DNA from: Helianthus annuus
Taxonomy: Eukaryota; Streptophyta; Magnoliopsida; Asterales; Asteraceae
Direction of reading: 5' to 3'
DNA length: 64,000 nucleotides
Assembly (NCBI RefSeq): GCF_002127325.2
Contig: NC_035449.2
Span: 140,059,807-140,123,806, forward strand
Part shown: one piece after another, positions 10,908-21,990 of the stretch
How positions within the stretch are numbered: the first letter of the stretch is position 1
Layout of the letters: every line of letters begins with the position of its first letter
The notes under the pieces: model-generated
Databases searched by the model: none
What the model saw: the letters and a program-made list of their open reading frames with translations, nothing else
What the model was told of the DNA's origin: nothing
Position numbers and translations under genes: made by a program

Positions 10908-13900
10908 TTAGTCAAACATGGTGTCCACCCAGGCTTCATCAGCCTTAGGTGTAACCTTGACTCTCGCTATTTGAATTTTGAAATTTTCAGCCTTGAGAGG
11001 TGGAAAATTTGCATCATAATCAACCGTAATTGATTCTTCAGCCTTTTTCACCTCAGAAGTTGAATATTTCTTCTCAACTTTTGATCCAATTTTTGGTTTC
11101 CACACCTGTTGAGTTAATGCAACCCGTTTGTAAATTGTGTCATTTTTAGTTACCAACTTCTTTACGGGTTCATTGTTCACTTTGATGTTATCAATTTTAA
11201 CATTCTTCTTCTCAACAAACATCGGTATTTTACCCTTCACATCAACCTTCTTTTGTTGAACTTTCACAGCTTCAGTCTTAGGCTTCACATAGTTACACTT
11301 TCGTGCAATATGACCAACCTTTTCACATCTAAAACAAGTACGAGTATCAGCTACCCGACTCGTGCCTTCAGACTGAGCCTGTGAAGCTCTCTTTTCAAAA
11401 AATTCTTTGTTAGATTTTGAAAAAATTTCTTTTTCTTCATCAGCAAGTGAACTCGAACTGTTCACAAACTTTTTCTTCTCGACAAACCTCTTGTTTGGAA
11501 CATTCTTATTCTGATACGGTTTACCCCCCTGATAACCACCCGACCAGTTATTTATGTTGTTATTGTGAAAACGTGGTGGATTAACAGATTTCTTGTTATA
11601 AACCCTATTTTTCTTTCGACTCAGATTATTCACTGCTGACAATTCGACTTCAACAAGTTTGAAAACATTGGTCAATTTGTTCAAGTTTACATTCTCTATC
11701 GGAAACTCAGAATCCGAAAACAACTTATCCGAACCCATCATCTTGTACATGACAAGGTTTGATTCTTCATCTAAGTTGTTCTTGGACTTTTGTTTCGGAA
11801 TGTATTTATCCAAGAAACACCCATCCTCCTCAGAAGTGTCACAATCCGGTTTAAGTACTTTGTCAACCACACTTTTCACCACATCATTTTGGACACCCTC
11901 GTCATTGGAAGACGTGAACGTGACATCAATGTTCTCAGGAAGTTTAACATCACTTTCTTCCTCAATTTCCACCAAACTAGACTGCTTTTTCGTGTAGTTG
12001 TCTAAAATTGGCGGTGGAACTTTGTGAAACCCTACACCCGTTCCATCAGAAAACACATCCTCACCAGCTTTGTTTTTCCCTATAGGTTTGGGAACAATAT
12101 GCTGCAAAACAAAGCTTGCTGAGCTATAGCTGTTTAACTTCAACTGAATTCTTTCATTTTCAATTTCAGCTTCTTGAACTTTAAGTTTCAGTTTAGCAAT
12201 TTCATCTAGTTGATTGTTAATTGATTCTTCTTTTATTCTTACCACAGCTCTTAGATGTTCATTTTCTTTAAACGTTTTTCCATTACGATCATCACTATCT
12301 TTCACAATAGTCTTAAGTTTTTCAAACTTTTCTGAAATCTGACGGTGTTCTAGAATTAACTTTTCATTTTCACACTTTATTTTCTCACGTTCAGTTTTAT
12401 CAAGTTCAATTTGAGCCGTTAATTCTTTGATCCGTTCGGTTGAAGCTTTTACAGTTTTGTCACGACCGAGAATCTGATCCTCAACACTTTTAACTTTTGT
12501 TGTCAGATTCTTGATTTTCTCATTGTTAAGATACGTGACAGTGCTACAAAAATTGCATTGTTTGGTGCAATTTTTGCAGTCAGCATTTCCATCAATCTTG
12601 TTACCTGACGCATTTGTTGACACACTTTGACTGACCAGCCCCTTTGACTCAGTAACAGAATTAGGGTCTACCTCAAGTGCTTTCGCAGCCAGCACTTTGT
12701 CAGCCATCTTTTCCAGGTTATCTGCCGTCAACTCCTGCGTAGTATCAATCAAGCCAGTATCAATTTGCTTTGCTTTCTCAAAATCTTCTTTTTCTTTCTT
12801 CTCTTTCTCTTCTTTCTCCTTTCTCTCCTTTTCTTTTTCTTCTTCAATCATCTTCTCAGTTGGCGTTCCCCACCACTTGTGCTGCCAGTATTCATCTTCT
12901 TCTTTGTACTCCTTGATGATGGCTTCGATATCTAGCGTTTTATCATCAATCGCGATGTTGCCATACCTATCAAGGTAGCATTCTCTATCTGGATCCCATC
13001 TATTTGCTCTTCTCGCTTCCAAATAGATACCAGAAAGTCTGATAATCTTGGTTTCAGCAATCATCTTCCGGTATTTATACTTCTGTTCTTCTGTACGATC
13101 ATCTTTCCACGGAATAGGTTCATCATTACTCGCCATGAATGCGTAACCCACCGCATCTTCCTCTGGTAGAACTTCTTTACTCTAATCGTACCCCTCATCG
13201 TCATAAATCACAGCCAGAGCCCTTGATTTGTCTCTGTTATCTTCAGACTGCTTCAATCTGGGCGGCTCAGATTTATTTTGATGGTAGATTGCCTTTTTGT
13301 AGAAATCATCTCTAAACGGATTCTCTGACTCATCAGCGTACGCGTTTCTACATTCCCGCTTGAAGTGACCCTTCTGCTTACACTTAAAGCACGTCACCTT
13401 TGATTTGTCGAACCCTAACTTTGTAGATGGTCCACCGATCGTTTTTCTCCCAGTAATTTCCATGAAACGCTGAGCACGTCGAACAGCACTTGCCATCGCC
13501 CAACGAATATCGATCAGCTCCATTTCTTCGGGGTCTATCTGGTCGTAATCTTCCTTCGTCAGATTTGTGTTCCCAATCTTACCAGCTACCAACCCTTCGT
13601 AGGATTCCAACACAGACGCCAGAAAAACCATTTGTTGCTTAGCCGACTCTTCATCAAAATTCTGTGCGTTCTTTAAATCTATCGCAATATTGCAAGAAAA
13701 TTTCGCATCAGAACGATTTGCAGAAGACGTAGATCCACTGTGATAACCACTGTGGCTTTCGCTGCTTGGACTGCTTTGGCTTTCTTTACTTGCTGGAGAA
13801 ACATTCTCAGCAGAAAATGCAGTTTTCGGAGAAGTAGCTTTCGGCATCAAGCTTTTCGGATAGTACAAATCCAGATTTTGCTGATAAGATGAGTTATTGA

Positions 13901-14452
13901 CTTTAAATGTTTTCTTCAGCTCTAGCTCATGGCTTTCAAGTCTTTCAATCACCACATCTGGTGTCAGATTTTCCGGAGCAATAGTGTTCTTCAACATCAG
14001 TGCGTAATATCTCCAATCCACTTCGTCTGGTAATGAATCGAACAATTTATCAACAATTTCTTCATCAAAGAAATAATATCCTCCCGAACCGATTGAAACA
14101 ACAAGGCAACACACTTTTGCTCGGCCACAAAACTCTCAATCTCTTCAGCCGATCTCAATGCTTCACCATTCTTCTTTCCCTCGGCATATCCATTCTTCAT
14201 GCTCTTCCAGCTGGGAAAAGCGAATGCCATCAACCAGTCTTCGAACTTTGTTGCCCACCTGCTGTAATCTTCTATAGCCATCAGCTTAGGAGGTTTGTTA
14301 AATGTTCCAAATGCGCTTTCCGACTCCCAAGCTTCTTTCTTTCTTTCTTTCGGTTGATTCTCGTTCGTATCGCTCGACGACGTATCATTGTTTCCTGAAC
14401 TTCCTGTGAATGCGTACATGTCGCTGAACGGATTCAAGAAAATATCATCCAT
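10908..14452 (-). pseudogene. gag: E1 gag, very long capsid-type protein, broken
   Basis: Gag would package element RNA. The start chosen is MDDIF at 14452, aligned with the E2 and E3 starts. The N-terminal UBN2-like capsid region (PPKLMAIEDYSRW) reads to about 14090. There a frameshift and a deletion of roughly 70 codons (by comparison with E3) join it to DEEIVDKLFDSLPDEVDW. A first CCHC zinc knuckle CFKCKQKGHFKREC follows. A TAG at 13182-13184 replaces what is Trp in E3. The frame then continues to 10908 with a Lys/Glu-rich coiled coil (about 12000-12900) and a second knuckle CFRCEKVGHIARKC. Total intended length is about 1,200 residues, unusually long for copia gag. Confidence 0.82.
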
Positions 14453-14509
14453 CGTGAATGTACCTGAAAAATCAGACAACACTTAGAAAAATTTTGGTTT
14501 TGAAAAATA

Positions 14510-14800
14510 TCAGATTCAAACGGAACAGACTTGTCCGTTTGAAATAACAATAGCTTCAAACGGAATGTATTCAAACGGTGTGCTTTCAAACGAGCAGGTA
14601 ATTCAAACGAGCAGGACTTGTCCGTTTGAAAAATCACTAGTTTCAAACGATAGACTTTCAAACGATCTCTTTCAAACGGAACTGACTCAAACGGTCACGT
14701 TTCAGACGATAGGATTCTATTTCAAACGATGCGTTCAAACGGATGCCTTTTCAAACGGATGACGTCATTTTTCACCGAATAGTTTCAAACGGACACGGTG
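14510..14800 (-). repeat. TCAAACGG word array in E1 leader
   Basis: The + strand shows at least twelve copies of TTCAAACGG or TTCAAACGA in about 280 bases (sense strand CCGTTTGAA). Spacing is irregular, 15-30 bases, so this is not a simple tandem repeat. The same word returns in the LTR around 15200-15315. Confidence 0.85.
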
Positions 14801-14988
14801 ATTTCGATTAGTTTTAAGTCGAATTTTAGTTCCAAACTTTCAAGGATTGATTATTAGTGTGTTTCGTTTGATGTGTGAACGTTTCAAGCCATTTTAACCG
14901 TGACAATTAGTTCAAATCAGAAAAGAAAGGTAGAAATGAGATAATCCGGCGATTTCAAGTTGCATTCGGTATGAACTCCTCGTCCTGT

Positions 14989-15000
14989 GCTCTGATACCA
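14989..15000 (-). other. E1 primer binding site
   Basis: The - strand reads TGGTATCAGAGC two bases after the LTR end. This is complementary to the 3' end of plant initiator tRNA-Met and fixes this LTR as the 5' LTR. Confidence 0.9.
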
Positions 15001-15002
15001 CT

Positions 15003-15428
15003 TGTTGGACCGTTCTGATGTCCTAAAACGTCAGTAGAAGAAGTTCATCTTCACATACGAAGGCGGAATCAACGTAAATGAAGTCAAACACAACAATTCC
15101 TTTCAATTTTTCCTTCTATTACTGTTTGCAAGTCTTTACAACAATTCTGAATACAATTGGACAGCACCTCGACTCACAAACACATCAACTATTCTACCTG
15201 TCCGTTTGAGAATGAACAATATATATAGGCATGGGCTGTCCGTTTGAATCTTGTTCAAACGGCCAGGTCTCAAACGGCCAGACAGCCTCAAACGGCCAGG
15301 CTTGTTCAAACGGCCAGGGTTAAATCTAACCTAAACAACCCTATTTTAATCACGTTTATACAACCGTTTAGCCTATCTAGACACAAGACTTGATAAGACG
15401 TAGTCAGCAGACATTTCATGCACCAACA
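15003..15428 (-). repeat. E1 5' LTR
   Basis: On the + strand it runs TGTTGGACC to TGCACCAACA, 426 bp, with the inverted ends TGTTGG/CCAACA. A TATATATAGGC stretch near 15222 gives a TATA box on the - strand. Several TCCGTTTGA words lie upstream of it in transcriptional sense. Confidence 0.88.
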
Positions 15429-15794
15429 AAGGAGCAGTTACTGTTCAATCTCAATTATGTGAAAGAATCTTATGATGTTTTGAACAAAATAGTAACTGGT
15501 CTCCAAAAGACAAACTCAGAGAGAGAACAAGCACTGACGATGATGAATGCAGTCATGATGTCAATGCAGAAAGCCATCAACTTCAACATCGAAGAGAGTG
15601 CCAAGTGGAAGCAAGAGTTGGAGACCGAGAATATCGAAAATGAGAGGATTAGACGTTTACTGCAAAGTTATTCTAGTTCTGATTATCTCATTGATCGTAT
15701 TTACCCAACTGTTGCAGGAATGGAAGCTTTTCAAGACGAGAAGCCGAAGGAAAAGAAAGCTTCTGGTAAGAAACCGACTGTTAGCTATAACAAG
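15429..15794 (+). pseudogene. gag: H gag, internal coiled-coil segment
   Basis: An open frame without stop between two insertions. It encodes the heptad-rich segment that in E2 lies at 20097-20460 (KEQLLFNLNYVKESYD in both), ending SYNKC, where solo LTR A has entered. The protein resumes with PPPIWEGYSP at 25897 in the reading register expected once the 5-bp target duplication is counted once. Confidence 0.85.
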
Positions 15795-16840
15795 TGTCAC
15801 ACCCCCAAATTCCACCTGCAGAGTACCATCCGCTTGAGGGCGTGACTGACCAGGATCCAGCCACCAATTATACTGAATAATTGAATTAATAACCATAGTA
15901 ATACTTACTAACCATACGATTAGCAAATATTATGTTCAGAGCTTAAAGTTTTAAGTTCAAATAGTAGTAAGTAGCGGAAGCACAAGTAAAACAGTTTAAA
16001 ACAAGGTTCATAGTTCATGTTTATTTAATACCCAACGCAGGGGTAGACGAACACTACACATCCCCAAGCAGCAAGCTCCTCAGTCACTGGTTACCTGCAA
16101 AGCATGCAGTAAGGTGTCAACAATAATGTTGAGCGAGTTCACTAGTTGTCCAGTTTTTAAGTACCAAAAACTTGTTTCGCCAGTTAATTTACTCGTTTAT
16201 ACATGCCATGGGGAGCTACCCCAAAAGTTAGCGACTAAACTGTTTTTCCAATACCGAACACTAGGTAACCGTTTGCGTTTCCGCAGGATGCCCCGATGTC
16301 AATGTTCTATCATCATTGACGGATGCCTGAGTACATTAGTTCACGACCGATCCTATACCATGGCACGGTGTGAGGTTGGTAAGACCTAAATAGCGCTATC
16401 AACTAATAACCCGTTCGCCTGGCCTCGGCGACTAATCGGTATTATGTAGTAGGGACTTGAGTGATAGAGTTTCGTTTAGTGCCGTTTGTTGCAATCCGTA
16501 TAAACAGTAATTAACTAAAGGTTCCCAATAACAAGGGAAGAAAAGTAAGTTGTATCCCTCATAGGAGATAGTGTTGTTTTTAGTTCCGTTTCCCAAACCA
16601 CCGGGAACGCATGCTTTAGGTTGTGAACTCACCTTGGGTTGCTCGGTAGATTAAATACCCGATCAATCACGTTGGTCACCACGTCCTAGCACGGTTACCA
16701 AATATAGGTCAAGTTGGGGTACAAGTAAACACGTATAGCAAACACGTATAGACACACTTAGCATGCATACATTCAAACAGTTGGGTTATTGGGCCTGCCC
16801 TAACATTTTCACAAACAAACAGTAACAGAAACACATGCAG

Positions 16841-17316
16841 TGTTGGTGCACTACATCTGTTGATTCCGTCTAGGTGTCTAGAATCAAGTCTTTTACCATA
16901 TTGTATAGCATAGGGCTTGAAATACGAGAAAATGGAAGTCTGTATAGTTTTTAGGTCTTAGGATCGCTTATATGGTCATTAGATGTGTGGACCGCTGATA
17001 AGGCACTATCTTGGGCCGCTTATGTGTCAAGATTGTGGGTCGCTTATATGTCAGCCTGGATCGCTTTTTGGGCATGTCCAATAAGCGATCCCAGTAGCCT
17101 ATATATACCCTTAGAGCGATCTCATTTGTAACGGGTTCCTGATTTTCGTACCGAAGTGCTGCCGGATCGAAAACAGGTTGTATTCATCGTCAAATCAATA
17201 GAAAAGAAGATTAAAGTGATATACAAGCTATTCCTACGTCATTTACTTGTTTTCCGCACCTGTACTTGACGAAAACACCTCTGAACGACTCGTTCGGGTC
17301 ACCAAACGATCCTACA
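16841..17316 (+). repeat. E2 5' LTR
   Basis: TGTTGGTGCACTAC to AACGATCCTACA, 476 bp. A TATA box CCTATATATACCC lies near 17098. Seven AGCGRTCC/GGRTCGCTT words stand between 16970 and 17125, around and before the TATA box. Confidence 0.93.
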
Positions 17317-17318
17317 AG

Positions 17319-17330
17319 TGGTATCAGAGC
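17319..17330 (+). other. E2 primer binding site
   Basis: TGGTATCAGAGC, two bases after the 5' LTR, complementary to the initiator tRNA-Met 3' end. Confidence 0.93.
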
Positions 17331-17529
17331 TTCAGGAGGAGGAGTTCTACAGGAAATAGCTGGAAATTGTTGAAAATTCTGACTTCTACTCATTCTTTTT
17401 CAGTTTCAGATACTTTTCACGGTCGAAACTTGCTCAAAATCTCAGGAATTGTGCGCGATGGTATAAAGACAAACCCTTGAAAGTTTGGGGTTGAAATTCG
17501 AAGAAATTGTGGGTCAAATTGTTGTCCGA

Positions 17530-17860
17530 AGTTGGATCGCTTTTCTGAACATTCATGGATCGCTTTTTGGACCAAGCTTGAACCGCTCATTCGTACGTGT
17601 TTAGAACCGCTTATTCAATCAAGTGACTTGGACCGCTCCAAAAGAAATTGTGAACCGCTTATTCATACATTTTCTGAACCGCTCGTACGAACAATTACCT
17701 GGATCGCCAATTTGGACCATTTGATTATTTCTTGAACCGCTCGAAGGAAAGCTGTTAGACCGCTCAAAAGATATTTTTCTGGATCGCTGTTTCGGATCAA
17801 TCTTGGATCGCTTTTAAGGATTTACTTGGACCGCTTTTCTGTCAGTTGCTTTGAAAAACG
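17530..17860 (+). repeat. TGRAYCGCTY word array in E2 leader
   Basis: About thirteen copies of TGGATCGCTT, TGAACCGCTC or TGGACCGCTT in 320 bases just before the gag start, all in the same orientation and unevenly spaced. The LTR carries the same word. This is the densest array on the + strand. Confidence 0.85.
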
Positions 17861-17872
17861 TGTTAAGTCATC

Positions 17873-20800
17873 ATGAATTCTGAATTTTACAACGCCTTTG
17901 CTACATCGACTACTCCAGCCGCGATTGCTCAAGCCATGAATCTTGAGAATGAGACGGGAACCACCCAGAAACCCCCGAAACTGATGAGTATTGAAGAATA
18001 CTACGGGTGGAAAGATCGTTTTGAAAACTGGGTTCAGGCAAATCATCTCAGATCGTGGGAATGCATATTGGAAAAGTACACATTGCCTCGAACAGAATTG
18101 CAAGTCACTAAACAGATATCTGAATTCTCAAAACAAGAACGTGCAATGTACAGAGCAGAGAAAATGATGATCAGTTTGTTACAGCAGGCGATTAAAGAAG
18201 ATATATTCATTCTGCTACAACACGACAAAACTGCGAAGTCAATTTGGGATGCTCTTAAAGTGAAATTCGAGGGTAGTGAAAGTATGATCAAAAGCAAGAA
18301 GGCATGCTTAAAAAAGAATTTGATTTGTTTAGCAGTTTGCCGGGAGAGGATACTAAAAAGCTAATTGAGAGATACTGCCATTTAGTGCATTCGTTATCGA
18401 TGTTGGGAGTTGAAAAAGGTCGGGAGGAATAGGTTGATAAGTTGGCTGACGCGTTACCTCAGAAAGAGTGGGGAACGTATTTGATGATACTGAAAAACAC
18501 GGGTGTTTATGAGAAACTTACAATTGGTCAGTTTATTGAGAAAATTGAGAGTCAGGATCTTGAACAGCAAAAGATCGCGAGGATGAATAATCCTAGTGGT
18601 CAACAAGATGTTAAAATGTACTATAAAGGTAGTATTCCAGTTTCTGAAGTTGAAAGAAGTCCGAAAATTCAAACCGCTTTCAGTGCTGGTGATTCATCTG
18701 AGAAAGCTGATCAGGGTTCGAACAAGAGTAGCAGTGGATTTTCATCGTTTCCGAGTGTGAATCCGAAAGAGACTAACACAAGCTTTCAATCTCAGAGTAC
18801 AAAAACCGGAAATGGATATATAATTCAGTGTAACATAGCTCTCAATCTTCCAGAAGGTCAAAGCTTTTCTGAAGACACTGCTAAAGACCACATGACACTT
18901 CTGGGTTCAGTTCTGTTATCTTATGAAGGTCTAGTTGCTGGTAGGATCGGAAATCCTATGCTCACCAAAGAGGATTACGATCAAATAGACGCCGAAGAGA
19001 TGGAACTCATGGATATCAAATGGTGTCTTGCCAGTGTTCTTCGACGAGCTGAGAAGTTCAAAACCATTACCGGGAGAAATGACTTTCTTGATGCACATGT
19101 TTCTACTTTAGGTTTTGATAAATCTAAAGTTACTTGTTTTCGTTGCAGGGAGAAGGGCCATTTCAAACGGGAGTGCAAAGGAAGAGAAGCTAGCGGAGCA
19201 CAGAATCCATTCGGGAAAGATGACTATTACCGCAAAGCTATCTATCAGCAAGTTGGTCAATCCCAGGAACCTCAGACAGCTCATGGAAGAAAAATTGAAG
19301 ATTCCAAAAGAGCATGTGTTGTAGATTTCAGCTAGAGTGATTACATATCATCTGAAGCCACTGCAGAACGCATTATCGATCAAGATGATGAGAAACTACC
19401 AGAAGGTTTCAGTTGGGATATGTTCGTAGATGAAAAGGGAGGTTTTAAAGCTTTCATTGCAAAGATCGTCCGAGAGCCAAATTTGTTTGCTACTTGGATG
19501 AGATCTATTGGAGAGAATGTGTCAAGTGGAGATGAAAAATCTGTGTCGTCTGATGATAGTTCAGATAGTACTGATGGAATTTCAGAACACTCTGGGGATA
19601 TTTCAGATAATTCAGATGAAACTGTTCAAGAACAGGATGCTGTATTTGACAAAACACCATCGGATTCTGATGTATCAGATGGTGATTCTGATAAGTCGGT
19701 ACATTTTGATCGATCACCTGATCTAAGCAGCAGTGATGATAAGGAAGAGAAACATATAAATATTGCAAAATCTCAATTGTCTCTTAATAGCTTTCATTTC
19801 TATTTTGCAGAAAAAATGGAGAAACTAGCGGAGGAACAAGCTGAAAAAGATAAACAATCTGAATCTGAAGGTGAATTTCAGAATGTTGAAAGTGTTGCTG
19901 AGAAGATTACTGAAACTGTGAAAGAAGAAAAGGTGATCGAAGTGGAAAAGGTGATCGAAGTCGAGAGAGTGGTAGAAGTTGTGAAAACAGTCGAAGTTGA
20001 AAAAATTGTTGAAGTCATCAAGCCCTGTGAGAAGTGTCTAGAAGCTTGCAAAGAATGTGCAGCAAAAGATGACATTATAGCTGAGTACGATAAAAAGAAA
20101 GAGCAGTTATTGTTCAATCTCAATTATGTGAAGGAATCTTACGACGTGTTGAACAAAACTGTAACTGGCCTTCAAAAGACAAACACAGAAAGAGAACAGG
20201 CGCTGACGATGATGAATGCAACTTTAATGTCGAAGCAAAAAGCTATAAATTTCTACATTGAAGAAAGTGCCAAATGGAAGCAAGAGTTGGAGAAAGAAAA
20301 GATTGAAAATGAGAGGATTAGGAGGTTATTGTTGAGCTATTCTACCTCTGATTATGTTATTGATCGTGTTTACCCAACTGTTGCAGGTATGGAAGCTTTT
20401 CAAGTTGAGAAGCCGAAAGAAAAGAAAGATTGTGGTAAGAAACCAACCGTTAGCTATAACAAGTGTCCGCCTCCAATTTGGGATGGGTATTCACCTAGGA
20501 AACCAAATGAGGAACAACTTGCAAAAGCAATCAATATACAGCTTAAAACCGACACAACTGACGTTTTACCAGAAAATATTGATGTGACGTTTACCTCGTC
20601 CGATACTGATCATGAGTCTGTTCTAATCAAAAAGGTGGTCGATCAGGTGTTGGATACTGATGAGGAGACAGAGTCAAAATCTGAGTCTGGAGGGTCAAAG
20701 TCGTCAGTCAACTGTCAAAATTCGTCGGTTAAACAGTCTTATAGTAAAGAGTTTTTGTTATCAAAAGCTGATTTGAATGATGAAGCATTCGAAGTTGTTT

Positions 20801-21821
20801 ATACTTTGAATGGTTCTGACAAATTATATTACAACAAAGAGTTTCCAATTTTAATTGTTAAAACGGATCTAATCAACAAAACTTTTAAACTAATAGAGGT
20901 TAATATTCCTGAGTTAAAAGTTTTAAAAAATTTTGAAAAACCTAAAAAGTATACTTCCAGAGTTCAACAACGTTTAAACAAGAAAAAGAGTTACAGTTCT
21001 GGTTCTGGATTTCCTAAGAAAACCAACCAAAATTGTAGCTACAAAAAGAAAGGTTTAGGCTTTATTCCACCAGAAATGATAAAAATATGAAAAATTCTAA
21101 AAAGAAATCTAAATTTGTGACAGGTGGAAGCTCGGTAGATGAACAGCAGAAATCATTTTGGAGACAAACTAACAAAGAGATTCTTGCTGAAAAGAGAAAG
21201 AATGGAACTGGAGTATTTCATCCGAGAAATGCTCAAACCTGTTTGAAATGCAATGAAGCTGGTCACATTGCATCGGATTGTTCGAAAGATATCAAAGCAA
21301 AACAGGGAGCTTCTCAGAAGATGAAAGACAAAGTTGAAGAAAAAGCTGAGAAATCCAAAATGTTTAAGAATTCGAAAAATGAAGTTGGAGAATGCTCAAA
21401 GAAAAAGAAAAAGACAACATTTTACAAAAGACAAGGAAATGACAACCAAGTGTGGGTTGCGAAGAAAGGTGAAGTGAAAGTCGGCGATGAATCTGGTTCC
21501 ACAAAGCCAGAAGAGCCACAAGTTATGGAGAAAAGTTCAGAAAATGATGATGTTCTTCCATCATTGAAGTTTGAGGGGGTTATGAAGGAAATTGGAAAAA
21601 TTGAAGTTTCAAATCAATTTTATGATGATGAAACGGAATTTGATGTCGAGAAAACATTCAACGGGAATGTTAAGAAGATATTTGAGAAAATGTTGAGTGG
21701 AAAAGCTAAAGGGGTAAAAGATTTTTACGCAACTAAAAAGGCGACATACAAACCTACAGCTGAAGAGTTGAAAGTCCTCAAGTCTGAGAAGACTTGGAGG
21801 GAAGTTTGCTTCCCAGAATAG
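17873..21821 (+). pseudogene. gag: E2 gag, broken by two frameshifts and two stops
   Basis: The start MNSEFYNAF at 17873 is followed by the UBN2-like capsid region (PPKLMSIEEYYGWKDRFENW). A frameshift in an A-run near 18308 moves the frame. A TAG at 18430-18432 replaces the Trp found in E3 (EEWIDKL). The frame goes on through knuckle 1, CFRCREKGHFKREC, to a TAG at 19333-19335. It then runs through an acidic Ser/Asp-rich stretch, a Glu/Val repeat (VIEVEKVIEVERVVEVVK), a coiled coil, and the conserved DVLPENIDVTFTSSDTD segment to 21090. There a second frameshift leads into the last part with knuckle 2, CLKCNEAGHIASDC, ending at 21821. The intact form would be about 1,300 residues. Protease, integrase and RT are absent downstream. 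Confidence 0.9.
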
Positions 21822-21990
21822 TCAAAGGACTACGCCGGAGATCCCAAGTTTATATCGTGGATCAGGAATCGGCATCATTCTAGTTTTTGATATATTTGCT
21901 TGAATGATTGTGATTAATGTTTGAATGTTTTGCAGGTAAAAGGACTATGCCAGAGCTTCCAGGTGGGTAATTGCGAAGCAGGAATCGGCA
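21822..21990 (+). other. Doubled gag-pol junction module in E2
   Basis: After the gag stop, AAAGGACTACGCCGGAG and later GGAATCGGCAT are followed about 110 bases on, after TTTTGCAG, by a second copy (GGACTATGCCAGAGCTTCC with GAAGCAGGAATCGGCAT). The second copy lies where E1 has its protease start (GTGGATAATGG to AGGCATATG) and aligns loosely with it. It may be what is left of pol after deletion. Confidence 0.55.

Larger units (their letters stand above)
6880..15428 (-). mobile_element. E1: Ty1/copia (SIRE-type) retrotransposon, decayed, 3' LTR outside window
   Basis: Read on the - strand the order is LTR (15428-15003), primer binding site, leader with a word array, gag, protease-integrase-RT-RNase H (copia order, integrase before RT), then a 3' non-coding region cut by E0 at 6880. 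The 3' LTR must lie left of E0. E1 inserted into H gag: H sequence resumes at 15429 with AAGGAGCAG, so AAGGA may be the target duplication (other copy not visible). Several stops, a frameshift and an internal gag deletion make it non-functional. Confidence 0.9.
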
